From assembly GCA_037189985.1 (NCBI GenBank), contig JBBCJX010000029.1, forward strand, positions 62,001 to 126,000: 64,000 nucleotides of DNA, given 5' to 3'. How positions within the stretch are numbered: position 1 is the first letter of the stretch; every line of letters starts with the position of its first letter. Source of the stretch: UBA2031 sp037189985 (GTDB lineage: Bacteria; Pseudomonadota; Gammaproteobacteria; Pseudomonadales; Moraxellaceae). The notes beneath the pieces were generated by a model, which was given only the letters and a program-made list of their open reading frames with translations, did not search any database and was not told the DNA's origin. This document shows positions 26,272 through 36,114 of the stretch, piece after piece. The translations under genes and the position numbers were made by a program.

Positions 26272-26297
26272 AAAAGGCCCCTGACGGGGCCTTTTTT
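26272..26297 (+). terminator. Rho-independent terminator after tsf
   Basis: A 10-bp stem (26272-26281 with 26286-26295) with loop TGAC ends in a T6 run. Confidence 0.9.
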
Positions 26298-26383
26298 ACA
26301 GGCGAAAATCCTGTCGCCATCCTGTAAGATTCCCGCACCTTCACGGGGCTTCCGCCCCCAGGACCTGATCGCCCGAGGACGCC

Positions 26384-27115
26384 ATGGCAGACCGTAATCT
26401 CGCGCACAAGCGCATCCTGCTCAAACTTTCTGGCGAAGCACTGGCGGGGGATGCCGAATTCGGCATTGATCCGCGCGTGCTTTCCCGTATCGCCCTGGAG
26501 ATCGGCCAACTGGTCGGCATCGGCGTGCAGGTCGGTATCGTTGTCGGCGGTGGCAACCTGTTTCGCGGAGCGGCCTTGCAGGCAGCCGGCCTTGATCGTG
26601 TGGCCGGAGATCATATGGGCATGCTCGCCACCGTGATGAATGGTATTGCCATGCGTGACGCGCTGGAGCGCAACAACATCAAGACCCGGCTGATGAGTGC
26701 CATTCCCATGAGCGGTGTGGTGGACCACTACGACCGCCGTGCTGCGGTACGTCATCTGCAAGGTGGTGATGTACTGATCTTCGTGGCGGGCACCGGCAAT
26801 CCTTTTTTCACGACGGATACGGCGGCTTGCCTGCGTGGCATCGAGATCAATGCCGATCTCGTCATCAAAGCCACCAAGGTGGATGGCGTTTACGACGCTG
26901 ATCCGGTCAAGAATCCCGCTGCCGTGAAATACGACTACCTCACGTTTGACGAAGTCCTGGACAAGAAGCTGGGCGTGATGGATCTCACCGCCATCTGCCT
27001 TTGCCGTGACCACAACATGCCGCTCACGGTATTCAACATGAACAAGCAGGGTGCTCTCCTGAACCTTGTGGTCGGTGAAAGGGAAGGCACCCTGATCGGA
27101 ACCAGCCCGCTCTGA
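26384..27115 (+). CDS. pyrH: Uridylate kinase (UMP kinase)
   Basis: A 243-residue bacterial UMP kinase of the amino-acid kinase fold, making UDP from UMP. The N-terminal LLKLSGEAL and the GGGNLFRGA loop are diagnostic, as are TGNPFFTTDTAA and the KVDGVYDADP segment. GAGGA precedes the ATG by about five bases. It lies between tsf and frr as in most proteobacteria. Confidence 0.98.
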   Translation: MADRNLAHKRILLKLSGEALAGDAEFGIDPRVLSRIALEIGQLVGIGVQVGIVVGGGNLFRGAALQAAGLDRVAGDHMGMLATVMNGIAMRDALERNNIKTRLMSAIPMSGVVDHYDRRAAVRHLQGGDVLIFVAGTGNPFFTTDTAACLRGIEINADLVIKATKVDGVYDADPVKNPAAVKYDYLTFDEVLDKKLGVMDLTAICLCRDHNMPLTVFNMNKQGALLNLVVGEREGTLIGTSPL

Positions 27116-27143
27116 AGCGGCCATCTGAACGGAGAAAAACAGC

Positions 27144-27698
27144 ATGATCAATGATCTGAAAAAAGATGGCGAAACACGCATGAAGAAAAGCGTGGAGGCT
27201 CTGGAGGGAGCGTTTGCCAAGGTTCGTACTGGTCGTGCCCACCCGGCCATCCTGAAGGATGTCATGGTGCCGTATTACGGAGCGGATACCCCGCTGACCC
27301 AAGTGGCCAACGTGGGCGTGGAGGATGCACGCACCCTGATCGTGCAGCCTTATGAGCGCAGCATGCTGGCAGCCGTCGACAAGGCCATACGCATGGCAGA
27401 TCTGGGGCTCAATCCTGTAACTGCCGATGTGATTCGTGTGCCGCTGCCAGCCCTGACAGAGGAAACCCGTCGCGACATGCAGAAGGTGGCACGTGCCGAG
27501 GCTGAAAACGCGCGTGTTGCCGTGCGTAATATCCGTCGCGACATCCTTGCCGACATCAAGGAGCTTCTGAAAGAGAAGGAAATCTCTGAGGACGAGGAGC
27601 GCAAGGGTTCGGAGGATGTGCAGAAGCTGACCGACAAGTATGTTGCCGAGATCGACCGCTTCCTGGCTGCCAAGGAGCAGGAACTGATGCAGGTCTGA
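27144..27698 (+). CDS. frr: Ribosome recycling factor
   Basis: A 184-residue tRNA-shaped factor that splits post-termination ribosomes with EF-G. The conserved KVRTGRAHP segment near residue 30 and PLPALTEETRRDM further on are present, and length is standard (185 in E. coli). A GGAGAAAA ribosome site precedes the ATG. Its stop overlaps the uppS start by one base (TGATG). Confidence 0.98.
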   Translation: MINDLKKDGETRMKKSVEALEGAFAKVRTGRAHPAILKDVMVPYYGADTPLTQVANVGVEDARTLIVQPYERSMLAAVDKAIRMADLGLNPVTADVIRVPLPALTEETRRDMQKVARAEAENARVAVRNIRRDILADIKELLKEKEISEDEERKGSEDVQKLTDKYVAEIDRFLAAKEQELMQV

Positions 27699-28477
27699 TG
27701 ATGACGGCCCCATCTGCCAGCAGCGCACCTGATATTGCTTCCGTTTCCGGAAGCCTGCCGCGCCATGTTGCCATCATCATGGATGGCAACAACCGCTGGG
27801 CCAAAAGGCGTGGCCTGCCAGGCACGGATGGCCACAAGGCCGGCGAGAGTGCGGTACACCGCATTGTCGAGCACGCTGCGCGAAGCAGCATCGAGGTGCT
27901 CACCGTCTTTGCTTTTTCCAGCGAGAACTGGCGTCGCCCGGAGCAGGAAGTTTCCACCCTGATGGAGCTTTTCCTGCAGGCCCTGGCCCGCAAGGTCCCT
28001 GAGCTTCACGAAAATGGAATCCGTCTGCGTTTCATCGGCGATCTTTCTCGGTTTTCTTCCGATCTCCAGCAGGGCATGGATAGTGCTGTGCAGCTGACGC
28101 AGGCCAATACGCGTATGACACTGGTGATTGCCGTGAATTATGGCGGCCAGTGGGACATGGCAAATGCGGCTGGCCAGCTTGCCCGTGAGGTAGCCGCAGG
28201 CAAGCTGCAGCCTGCCGATATAACAGCAGAGCGCTTGGGAAGTTTTGTGCAGATGTCGGACCTGCCGCCTGTGGACCTTCTCATTCGCACGGGAGGAGAA
28301 ATGCGTATTTCCAACTTCCTGCTGTGGCAGTCGGCGTATGCCGAGTTTTTTTTCAGTGATGCCTTGTGGCCGGATTTTGATGCGGCTGCGCTGGATGGTG
28401 CACTGGCTGAATATGCCGGTCGCCAGCGTCGTTTCGGCCGTACCTCCGAGCAGGTCGAGGCCGCTCGCCATGGCTGA
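27698..28477 (+). CDS. uppS: Undecaprenyl diphosphate synthase
   Basis: A 259-residue cis-prenyltransferase that builds the C55 carrier lipid for peptidoglycan and O-antigen. The catalytic Asp29 lies in IMDGNNRWAKRRG, followed by the GHKAGE motif, FAFSSENWRRP and the C-terminal DLLIRTGGEMRISNFLLWQ. Start codons at 27698 and 27701 are both possible. Coupled to frr upstream and followed by cdsA. Confidence 0.97.
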   Translation: MMTAPSASSAPDIASVSGSLPRHVAIIMDGNNRWAKRRGLPGTDGHKAGESAVHRIVEHAARSSIEVLTVFAFSSENWRRPEQEVSTLMELFLQALARKVPELHENGIRLRFIGDLSRFSSDLQQGMDSAVQLTQANTRMTLVIAVNYGGQWDMANAAGQLAREVAAGKLQPADITAERLGSFVQMSDLPPVDLLIRTGGEMRISNFLLWQSAYAEFFFSDALWPDFDAAALDGALAEYAGRQRRFGRTSEQVEAARHG

Positions 28478-28525
28478 TCACGGTCTGTTGGTCATTCCAC
28501 ACACTGATTTCCCGGGAACCTTTTC

Positions 28526-29347
28526 GTGAAGCCTGAACTGCAACAGCGCATCATCACGGCGCTCATCCTCCTGCCCATTGTTGTCTGGTGTGTCTTCTTT
28601 GCGCCTGAGCCTTCTTTCTTTGCTGTGTTTGCCGGCGCCATCGTGATTGTGGGGGCTTGGGAGTGGGCGGCCATGATGGGGTGGCAGAATCGCGCCGTTC
28701 GTGCCACTTACGCCTTGCTGGTGGCGGCACTGCTGTTGGCTACCCTTTTGCCGGTATTCAATGGGCTGAATACTGGGATTTACATACTGGCCACGGCTTT
28801 CTGGCTGGTGGCACGACGCCTGGTACAGGGATATCCGGACAATGCCGGCTTGTGGGCGCGCTCCTGGTTGCTGGCACCTGTCGGCCTGATCTTGTTGCTA
28901 CCGGCCTGGTTGGGCCTGACCTCCCTGCATGCCGTGTCTCCCTGGTGGCTGATGTTCCTGTTCGGCTTGGTGTGGGGAGCGGATACAGGGGCCTATTTTG
29001 CCGGCCGTGCCTTTGGCCGCTGCAAGCTGGCGCCGTCGGTAAGCCCGGGTAAAACCATAGAAGGATTGCTGGGGGGCCTGGCCGTTACCATGCTGCTTGC
29101 CATTGCCGTGGCGATTTATCGCGATCTGGCCGGTACGCGTTTTCTGGCCTTCATGGGTCTTTCATTGTTGACGGTACTGGCTTCCGTGCTCGGCGATCTT
29201 TTTGAATCCATGGTCAAGCGGCATGCCGGCATCAAGGATTCTGGCAGCATTTTTCCCGGTCATGGCGGTGCCATGGACCGCATTGACAGTCTGACAGCCG
29301 CGGCTCCGGTCTTTGCACTGGGCTGGCTGCTGGCCGGGGGCTTCTGA
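28526..29347 (+). CDS. cdsA: Phosphatidate cytidylyltransferase
   Basis: A 273-residue integral membrane enzyme that makes CDP-diacylglycerol from phosphatidate and CTP. About seven to eight hydrophobic helices precede the C-terminal CDP-diglyceride synthase signature, seen here as MVKRHAGIKDSGSIFPGHGG followed by DRID. It starts at GTG 28526. It stands between uppS and dxr in the conserved envelope cluster. Confidence 0.96.
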   Translation: MKPELQQRIITALILLPIVVWCVFFAPEPSFFAVFAGAIVIVGAWEWAAMMGWQNRAVRATYALLVAALLLATLLPVFNGLNTGIYILATAFWLVARRLVQGYPDNAGLWARSWLLAPVGLILLLPAWLGLTSLHAVSPWWLMFLFGLVWGADTGAYFAGRAFGRCKLAPSVSPGKTIEGLLGGLAVTMLLAIAVAIYRDLAGTRFLAFMGLSLLTVLASVLGDLFESMVKRHAGIKDSGSIFPGHGGAMDRIDSLTAAAPVFALGWLLAGGF

Positions 29348-29351
29348 GTCC

Positions 29352-30548
29352 ATGTCATCCCTGTCGCGGCCGATGCGTCTGACCATACTGGGTGCCACCG
29401 GCTCCATCGGTAAAAGCACGCTGGATGTGGTGGCCCGGCATCCAGAGCGCTATCAGTTGTTTGCCCTGACGGCGCAGCAGCGTGTGGATGAATTGGCAGC
29501 CTTGTGTATCCGTTTCAGCCCTCGTCATGCGGTAGTGGCATCGGCCGACGATGCTGTTCGCCTGCAAGCCGTTTTGACGGACGCCGGTGTCAGCACTTCC
29601 GTTCTGTACGGAGCAGATGCCTTGCGTGATGTGGCGGCGGACAGCGAGGTTGATGTCGTCATGGCGGCCATTGTGGGGGCAGCAGGCCTTTTGCCCACGC
29701 TGGCGGCCGTCAAGGCGGGCAAGCGTGTTCTCCTTGCCAACAAGGAGGCACTGGTGATGTCCGGTGCCCTTTTCATGCAGGCCGTGGCTGACAGCGGCGC
29801 GACTCTCCTGCCGATCGATTCCGAGCACAATGCCATTTTCCAGTGCCTGCCCGGCACCTTCCGTTGCGGCAGTGCGGATCATGGAGTGGAGCGGTTGCTG
29901 CTGACGGCTTCAGGTGGTCCCTTCCGTAACTGGACCTTCGAGCAGATGCGGGCGGCCACGCCCGTGCAGGCCGTGAATCACCCCAAGTGGTCCATGGGGC
30001 GCAAGATATCTGTGGACTCTGCCAGCCTCATGAACAAGGGTCTGGAACTGATCGAGGCCTGCTGGCTTTTCGGGACCACGGAGGCGCATGTGCAGGTGGT
30101 GATCCATCCGGAAAGCATCGTGCACTCCATGGTGCAGTATGTGGATGGTTCCACCCTGGCCCAACTGGGCAACCCGGACATGCGTACCCCGATTGCGCTT
30201 GGCCTTGCTTGGCCCGACCGCATTCCTGCTGGTGTGTCACCGCTGGATCTCTTTGCCACGGCCCGGCTGAATTTCGAGGCGCCGGACGAAGCACGCTTCC
30301 CTTGCCTGCGCCTGGCGCGTGCTGCCATGCGTGCCGGTGGCATTGCCCCGGCCGTGCTGAATGCAGCCAATGAAGTTGCCGTAGAGGCCTTTCTCGATGA
30401 GCGCCTGCGTTTTACCGATATTCCGGCTTTGGTGGAGCAGACACTTACAGAATTGCCAATGATGGAGGCTGATGGCCTCCCCACAATCCTGCATGCAGAT
30501 CGCACGGCCCGCGAGCACGCCCTCCGGCTGCTGGCGACGTGGCGCTGA
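29352..30548 (+). CDS. dxr: 1-deoxy-D-xylulose 5-phosphate reductoisomerase
   Basis: A 398-residue NADPH enzyme that commits deoxyxylulose phosphate to isoprenoid synthesis. The cofactor loop GATGSIG is at residues 14-20. Active-site segments LANKEALVMSG, the metal/substrate motif PIDSEHNAIFQ, and MGRKISVDSASLMNKGLE are intact. ATG 29352 lies four bases after the cdsA stop; ATG 29373 is an alternative that trims seven residues. Confidence 0.97.
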   Translation: MSSLSRPMRLTILGATGSIGKSTLDVVARHPERYQLFALTAQQRVDELAALCIRFSPRHAVVASADDAVRLQAVLTDAGVSTSVLYGADALRDVAADSEVDVVMAAIVGAAGLLPTLAAVKAGKRVLLANKEALVMSGALFMQAVADSGATLLPIDSEHNAIFQCLPGTFRCGSADHGVERLLLTASGGPFRNWTFEQMRAATPVQAVNHPKWSMGRKISVDSASLMNKGLELIEACWLFGTTEAHVQVVIHPESIVHSMVQYVDGSTLAQLGNPDMRTPIALGLAWPDRIPAGVSPLDLFATARLNFEAPDEARFPCLRLARAAMRAGGIAPAVLNAANEVAVEAFLDERLRFTDIPALVEQTLTELPMMEADGLPTILHADRTAREHALRLLATWR

Positions 30549-30557
30549 GGATGTGAG

Positions 30558-31928
30558 ATGAGCGTTTTTTACATGGTGCTGGCCGCGATCATCGTGCTTG
30601 GCCCACTGATTGCCATTCATGAGTTTGGCCATTTCTGGGTCGCGCGCCGCTTGGGTGTAAAGGTACTCACCTTTTCCATCGGTTTCGGCCCGGCCTTCCT
30701 CAAGTGGAAGGACAAGAAGGGTACGCAATACCAGATTGCCGCCATTCCCTTGGGGGGCTATGTCCGCATGGCGGACGAGCGCGAGGGAGAGGTTCCTCCC
30801 GAAGACCTGCCCCGGGCCTTCAATCGTCAGCCGGTATGGGGGCGCATGGCCATCGTGGCCGCGGGTCCGCTGATCAATCTGGCTTTTGCTGTACTGCTTT
30901 ACTGGATCATCTTCCTGCAGGGCAGCGAAACCCTGCGTCCCATCGTAGGGCGTGTATTGCCTGCTACGCCGGCTGCCATGGCCGGGATGGAGACAGGTGA
31001 CGAGGTGCTGGCCATAGACGGCAAACCAGTCAGTGACTGGGAGGGCATAAATTACGCACTCATCAACCGCATGGGAGAGTCTGGCAGCCTGCACATCAGC
31101 TTGCGTAGCCATGCTAAAGGTGATCAGGCAAGCAGCCCGCGTGAACTCACACTGAACCTCAACCGCTTCCTGAGTGGCAGGGAGGTTGATCCTTTTCGCG
31201 AGATCGGTTTCCTGCCCTGGCAGCCGGCCCTTGAGCCGGTTATTGGCGATGTCATGAGTGGGGGTGCGGGAGAAAGCCAGGGTCTGAAAGCGGAAGACCG
31301 CATTCTTTCCGTGGACGGCAAGCCAGTGACGACCTGGCAGGATTTCGTTGAGGTTGTGCGCCTGCAGCCTGAACAGGTCCTGGAAACCGAGGTGCAACGC
31401 GGCGAGCAAAAACTGACCTTGCGCCTTGTGCCCAAGGGCGAGAAAGATGATCAGGGTATCGTGCGTGGCAAGCTGGGCATCATGCTCAAGCAGCAGCCGG
31501 TTGAATACCCGGAGGCTTATCGCCAGTCCGTAGAGTACGGGCCTGTCGAGGCGCTTGGTCTGGCTTTCCAGAAAACAGGAACGTTGATTGCCTTTACGCT
31601 GGAGTCGCTGGGCAAGATGCTGCAGGGCCTCATCAGCATGAACAACTTGAGTGGTCCCATCACGATTGCTAAAGTCGCCGGCCAGACGGCGGCCATGGGC
31701 TGGGAGTCACTGATCGGCTTTATGGCCTTGCTCAGTGTCAGCCTGGGGGTTCTCAACCTGTTGCCGATACCGGTGCTGGATGGTGGCCACCTTGTCTATC
31801 ACGCGATAGAAGGCCTGACCGGCCGTCCCCTTTCCGAGCGCTTGCAGATGATTGGCCTGCGTGTCGGTATTTTCATGCTGATGAGTCTCATGCTCCTGGC
31901 GATATTCAATGACCTAAGCCGCCTGTGA
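30558..31928 (+). CDS. rseP: Site-2 zinc metalloprotease RseP
   Basis: A 456-residue inner-membrane protease of the S2P family. The zinc motif HEFGH is at residues 21-25 in the first membrane helix, and the third ligand is in PIPVLDGGHL near the C-terminus. Two PDZ domains occupy the periplasmic region (about 125-310). In E. coli it cleaves RseA to release sigma-E and also clears signal-peptide remnants. No sigma-E or anti-sigma gene is in this window. GTG of the longer bamA frame overlaps its stop. Confidence 0.96.
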   Translation: MSVFYMVLAAIIVLGPLIAIHEFGHFWVARRLGVKVLTFSIGFGPAFLKWKDKKGTQYQIAAIPLGGYVRMADEREGEVPPEDLPRAFNRQPVWGRMAIVAAGPLINLAFAVLLYWIIFLQGSETLRPIVGRVLPATPAAMAGMETGDEVLAIDGKPVSDWEGINYALINRMGESGSLHISLRSHAKGDQASSPRELTLNLNRFLSGREVDPFREIGFLPWQPALEPVIGDVMSGGAGESQGLKAEDRILSVDGKPVTTWQDFVEVVRLQPEQVLETEVQRGEQKLTLRLVPKGEKDDQGIVRGKLGIMLKQQPVEYPEAYRQSVEYGPVEALGLAFQKTGTLIAFTLESLGKMLQGLISMNNLSGPITIAKVAGQTAAMGWESLIGFMALLSVSLGVLNLLPIPVLDGGHLVYHAIEGLTGRPLSERLQMIGLRVGIFMLMSLMLLAIFNDLSRL

Positions 31929-31948
31929 GCCCGGAGTATCCTGCTTTC

Positions 31949-34336
31949 ATGAATTTCCTGCGGTGCATTCTGCGCCTTCCCGTGTTCTGCCTTGTCATGT
32001 CCTTCCTGGCGCCTGCCGCATGGGCGGAGGAAAACGGTTTTGTCATTCGTGACATCCGTCTTGAGGGCTTGGCTCGCCTGTCGGCGGCCAGTGTTTATGG
32101 CAGCCTGCCCTTGGTGGCAGGTGATCGTGCCGACTCCGAGAAAATCAGTGCGGCCGTGCGTGCACTGTTCAAGACAGGGAATTTCGAGGATATACAAGTC
32201 GGCCGGGATGGCGATGTACTGGTCCTGCAACTGACAGAGCGGCCTACCATCGTCAGCCTGGATATCAGCGGCAACAAGTCCATCGAGAAGGATAATCTCC
32301 TCAAGGGGCTCAAATCTGCCGGTCTTGCCGAGGGCGAGGTTTTCCAGCGTGCCACGCTGGACCATGTGAAGGGTGAGCTGGAGCGGCAATACATATCGCA
32401 GGGCCGCTATGCCGCCAGCATCGAGGTTGAGGCCAAGCCAAAGCCGCGTAACCGTGTGGCACTGGATATCAAGATACAGGAGGGTGCTGCCTCCAAGATT
32501 CGTCGTATCAGCTTTGTTGGCAACTCCCTTTACGATGACGAAACCTTGCGCAAGGTGTTCGAGCTGAAGAAAAGCCACTTCACTTCTTTCTTCAAGAACG
32601 ATGACAAGTATTCCCGCGAAAAGCTTTCCGGTGACCTTGAGCGCCTGCGCTCCTGGTATATGGACAGGGGTTATGTGAATTTCGCCATCAATTCCACGCA
32701 GGTCAAGCTGACGCCGGACAAGAAGGGCGTCTATGTGGATGTGAACATCAGTGAGGGCGAGCAGTTCAAGGTGGGCGAGGTTCGCATTGCCGGTGAGCTT
32801 CCCGTGTCCGAGGACATCCTGAAACGCCTCATCCTTGTCCGGAAGGACGACATTTTTTCCCAGGCAGGCATCACCAGTACCAGCAAGCTCATGACCCGTC
32901 GCCTGGGCAATGACGGTTATATTTTTGCCGAGGTGAACGGCATCCCGGATATCCACAACGACACTCGTGTTGCCGATATCACCTTCTTCGTGAATCCCGG
33001 CAAACAGGTCTATGTGCGTCGTGTCAATTTCAGTGGCAACAACAAAACAGACGACAACGTGATGCGTCGCGAGATGCGCCAGTTCGAGGGTGCATTGGCC
33101 TCGAGCGAGAAAATTGATCTTTCCAAGCTGCGTTTGCAGCGGCTTGGCTTCTTTGAAGATGTGAAGGTGGACACGCCGCGTGTTCCCGGGGCTGCGGATC
33201 AGGTGGATGTCAGCGTTCGTGTGAAGGAGCAGCCCTCCGGCTCGATTGGTGCTAGCATCGGCTATTCGCAGGGTGCTGGCGTTGTGTTCAGCGGTAACGT
33301 CAGCCAGAGCAATTTCCTGGGGACCGGTAACCGCTTCTCACTGGGGCTCAGTCGCTCTGAAACCTATGACAACTACAGCTTGGCCTTCGTGGACCCTTAT
33401 TTCACGCTGGATGGGGTCAGTCGCGGCTACAACTTCTATTACCGCAAGACCAAGCTGGACTCCCTGAATGTCAGTACCTATACCACCAGCTCACAGGGCG
33501 GCAACATCAGCTTCGGGTATCCCATTGATGAAAACGAATCCATCAGCTTCTCGCTGGGAATCGACGATACCAGCGTGATTCTGGGGGCCAGTGGCCTGAC
33601 CTCTGTCTTTGTGCACGATTTTGTTCAGGATTATGGCGACAGCTATCAAACCTATACGGGCAGTCTCTCCTGGGGAAGGAATACGCTGAACCGGGGCATG
33701 TTTGCCGACCGTGGTGCTTCACAAACCATCAGCTTGGATTTTTCGGTGCCAGGCAGTGATCTCTCTTATTACAAACTGAATTATGCCGGTCAGCTTTATG
33801 TGCCCGTCAGTGGTCGCTGGGTGGGTCGCTTGCGTGCCAATCTTGGCTATGGCGATGGTTATGGCAGTACTTCCGTCCTGCCATTCTACAAGAACTATTT
33901 TGCCGGGGGCTTTGGTTCGGTCAGGGGTTACAAGGACAACCGCATGGGTCCCCGCAGCCCGTCGCGTGCGCTGGTGCCGCCGTCTCAAGGGGGGATATGC
34001 ACACCCAGTCCCCCGACCATCATGTGCAATGATCCGGATCCTGAAATCGTCGGCGGTAATATCCTTGTGGAGGGTAGTGCCGAGCTGATTTTCCCCACCC
34101 CGTTTGCGGCGGACAACCGCCAGATACGGACCATGCTGTTTGTGGATGCCGGTAATGTCTACCATAGTGACCTTCCCAGCAGTGAAGACATCTCTGATTT
34201 GCGTTATACCGCCGGTATCAGCTTGTCCTGGTTGACGGCCATCGGTCCGCTCAGCTTCAGTCTGTCGCGCCCGCTGGCCAAGCAGCCGGGTGATGAAACA
34301 CAGGTCTTCCAGTTCTCCATTGGCCGTGGCCTGTGA
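31949..34336 (+). CDS. bamA: Outer-membrane assembly factor BamA
   Basis: About 795 residues: a signal peptide ending at AWA (near residue 25), five POTRA domains (to about 425) and a C-terminal 16-stranded barrel that inserts outer-membrane proteins. The conserved GSVRGY motif of the barrel loop L6 is present. ATG 31949 starts directly at the signal peptide; GTG 31925 overlaps the rseP stop and would add eight residues. The final residues are GRGL rather than the usual aromatic end of a beta-signal. Confidence 0.96.
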   Translation: MNFLRCILRLPVFCLVMSFLAPAAWAEENGFVIRDIRLEGLARLSAASVYGSLPLVAGDRADSEKISAAVRALFKTGNFEDIQVGRDGDVLVLQLTERPTIVSLDISGNKSIEKDNLLKGLKSAGLAEGEVFQRATLDHVKGELERQYISQGRYAASIEVEAKPKPRNRVALDIKIQEGAASKIRRISFVGNSLYDDETLRKVFELKKSHFTSFFKNDDKYSREKLSGDLERLRSWYMDRGYVNFAINSTQVKLTPDKKGVYVDVNISEGEQFKVGEVRIAGELPVSEDILKRLILVRKDDIFSQAGITSTSKLMTRRLGNDGYIFAEVNGIPDIHNDTRVADITFFVNPGKQVYVRRVNFSGNNKTDDNVMRREMRQFEGALASSEKIDLSKLRLQRLGFFEDVKVDTPRVPGAADQVDVSVRVKEQPSGSIGASIGYSQGAGVVFSGNVSQSNFLGTGNRFSLGLSRSETYDNYSLAFVDPYFTLDGVSRGYNFYYRKTKLDSLNVSTYTTSSQGGNISFGYPIDENESISFSLGIDDTSVILGASGLTSVFVHDFVQDYGDSYQTYTGSLSWGRNTLNRGMFADRGASQTISLDFSVPGSDLSYYKLNYAGQLYVPVSGRWVGRLRANLGYGDGYGSTSVLPFYKNYFAGGFGSVRGYKDNRMGPRSPSRALVPPSQGGICTPSPPTIMCNDPDPEIVGGNILVEGSAELIFPTPFAADNRQIRTMLFVDAGNVYHSDLPSSEDISDLRYTAGISLSWLTAIGPLSFSLSRPLAKQPGDETQVFQFSIGRGL

Positions 34337-34405
34337 GGAACCGGAATGTTTCCGAGAACGGAATTTCCAGAAAATGGCCGGATGGCCCCAACAGAGGATA
34401 GATTC

Positions 34406-34915
34406 ATGCGTCGCTCAATGATTGTTGCCGGGCTGCTGTCCGGCCTGCTGGCTGTGTCCGTGCCGGCATTTGCCCAGAAGATTGCCGTGGCCGACAGCCA
34501 GATGGCACTCATGGCCAGTGATGCCGCCAAGAAGGCCGTGGACAAGTTGCAGCTTGAACTCAAGGTGCAGCGTGACCGCATGGCCCAGCTCAAGACCGAG
34601 ATCGAAGGGATCGAGGCCAAGGCTCGTCGCGATGGAGCCGTGATGTCCGAGAAGGACAAGAAAGACCTGCAGAAGCAGGCCGAATCCAAGGTGCAGGAAT
34701 ACCAGAGCCTTGCCCAGGTTGTGCAGAAGCGTACCCAGGATGTCCAGAACGATCTGCTGCAGCGCATGATTCCCGAGATGGAGAAAGCCATCGAGGATCT
34801 GCAGAAGACCAACAAGTTCGAGATCATCATCGAAAAGAAGAACGTGATCTTTGTTGATCCTGCCGTGGACATCACCAAGAAGATCACTGAAAAACTGAAC
34901 GCTGCCGTCAAGTAA
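34406..34915 (+). CDS. skp: Periplasmic chaperone Skp (OmpH family)
   Basis: A 169-residue exported protein with a signal peptide ending at AFA (about residue 23) and a long Lys/Glu/Gln-rich coiled-coil region (about 50-130), the tentacle arms of the Skp trimer. Skp shields unfolded outer-membrane proteins on the way to BamA. The ATG at 34406 has AGAGGA eight bases upstream and starts just before the signal peptide. Confidence 0.93.
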   Translation: MRRSMIVAGLLSGLLAVSVPAFAQKIAVADSQMALMASDAAKKAVDKLQLELKVQRDRMAQLKTEIEGIEAKARRDGAVMSEKDKKDLQKQAESKVQEYQSLAQVVQKRTQDVQNDLLQRMIPEMEKAIEDLQKTNKFEIIIEKKNVIFVDPAVDITKKITEKLNAAVK

Positions 34916-34928
34916 GGCCGAGGCCTTC

Positions 34929-35984
34929 ATGGTGAGTCAGCCCAAGGTCTGGACGCTTGCAGAAATTGCCTTGCAGCTTGATGCCGAGGTGCAGGGTGAT
35001 GCTGCTTGCGAAATCGAAGGGCTGCATACACTTGCCGGGGCAGGGCCCAGGCATCTCAGCTTCCTCTCCAATCCGCGCTACAGGTCTGCCCTGAAGACAA
35101 CCCGGGCAGCAGCGGTCCTGTTGCGGCCTGAAGATGCCGGTGACTTCACTGGCAATGCCATCCTGCTTGCCAACCCTTACGTTGCCTATGCCCGGCTGGC
35201 GGCGCTGTTTGACCGTACGCCAAGGCTTAATGCGGGTATCCATGAGTCTGCGGTTGTCAGTTCGTCTGCACGTATTGATGCCACTGCGGCCATCGGTCCC
35301 CGGGTCGTTGTAGGTGACGAGGTGGAGATCGCGGCTGGTGCCGTGATTGAGGCAGGAGCGGTCATACAGGCCCGTACCCGCATCGGGCGTGACAGCCGTG
35401 TTCGCGCCAATGCCGTGATCTATCATGACTGCGTGATTGGTGATCGCGTCAATATCCACTCTGGCGCCGTTATTGGCGGTGATGGTTTCGGTTTTGCCAA
35501 TGACCGGGGCCGTTGGCACAAGATTGCCCAGATTGGCCGGGTGGTGATCCATGATGACGTGGATATCGGCGCCAACACGACCGTGGATCGCGGTGCCCTG
35601 GATGACACCGTGATTCATGAAGGGGTGATCATCGACAACCTTGTACAGATTGCCCACAACGTGGTCATCGGCCCGCATACGGCGATTGCGGCTTGCTGCG
35701 GGATTTCTGGTAGCACGCGCATTGGCTCCCATTGCGTGCTGGCGGGTGGTGTTGGCTTGGTCGGTCACATCGAGATTGCCGACCGGGTACAGATTACCGG
35801 CATGACCATGGTCACCAAATCCATTACCGAGGCCGGCAGCTATTCTTCCGGCACGGCCTTTGAGTCCAGTGATCGCTGGAAGAAAACTGCCGTTCGTCTG
35901 CGCCAGCTCGACGACATGGCCCGACGCCTGCGCGAGATGGAGCAGGTGCTGGCCTCCTTGAAGCAGGGCCCAATTGCAGAATAA
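34929..35984 (+). CDS. lpxD: UDP-3-O-(3-hydroxyacyl)glucosamine N-acyltransferase
   Basis: A 351-residue trimeric acyltransferase adding the second acyl chain in lipid A synthesis. An N-terminal uridine-binding domain is followed by hexapeptide repeats (about 100-300) and a C-terminal helix. The catalytic histidine lies in the QIAHNVVIG segment. The gene starts 13 bases after skp. Confidence 0.97.
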   Translation: MVSQPKVWTLAEIALQLDAEVQGDAACEIEGLHTLAGAGPRHLSFLSNPRYRSALKTTRAAAVLLRPEDAGDFTGNAILLANPYVAYARLAALFDRTPRLNAGIHESAVVSSSARIDATAAIGPRVVVGDEVEIAAGAVIEAGAVIQARTRIGRDSRVRANAVIYHDCVIGDRVNIHSGAVIGGDGFGFANDRGRWHKIAQIGRVVIHDDVDIGANTTVDRGALDDTVIHEGVIIDNLVQIAHNVVIGPHTAIAACCGISGSTRIGSHCVLAGGVGLVGHIEIADRVQITGMTMVTKSITEAGSYSSGTAFESSDRWKKTAVRLRQLDDMARRLREMEQVLASLKQGPIAE

Positions 35985-36049
35985 GGGGGCCGGTTTTTCC
36001 CTAAAATCAAGGCTGCACGAGACTGCTCCTGCCCTTACAATGGCGCCGT

Positions 36050-36079
36050 TTGACACTGGCGATGGACGGCTGGTCTAGT
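36050..36079 (+). promoter_or_regulatory. Candidate internal promoter before fabZ
   Basis: A perfect TTGACA (36050-36055) and TCTAGT (36074-36079) are separated by 18 bases in the 130-base lpxD-fabZ gap. This would let fabZ-lpxA-lpxB be transcribed apart from the upstream envelope genes. Confidence 0.5.
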
Positions 36080-36114
36080 CTTGTCGTGGTACACAGGCCC
36101 GAGGAAAGAAATAC

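Noticed and set aside
25322..27265. A 647-residue minus-strand frame over tsf and pyrH
   Set aside because: It runs across two certain genes and both terminators, and shows no domain or signal.
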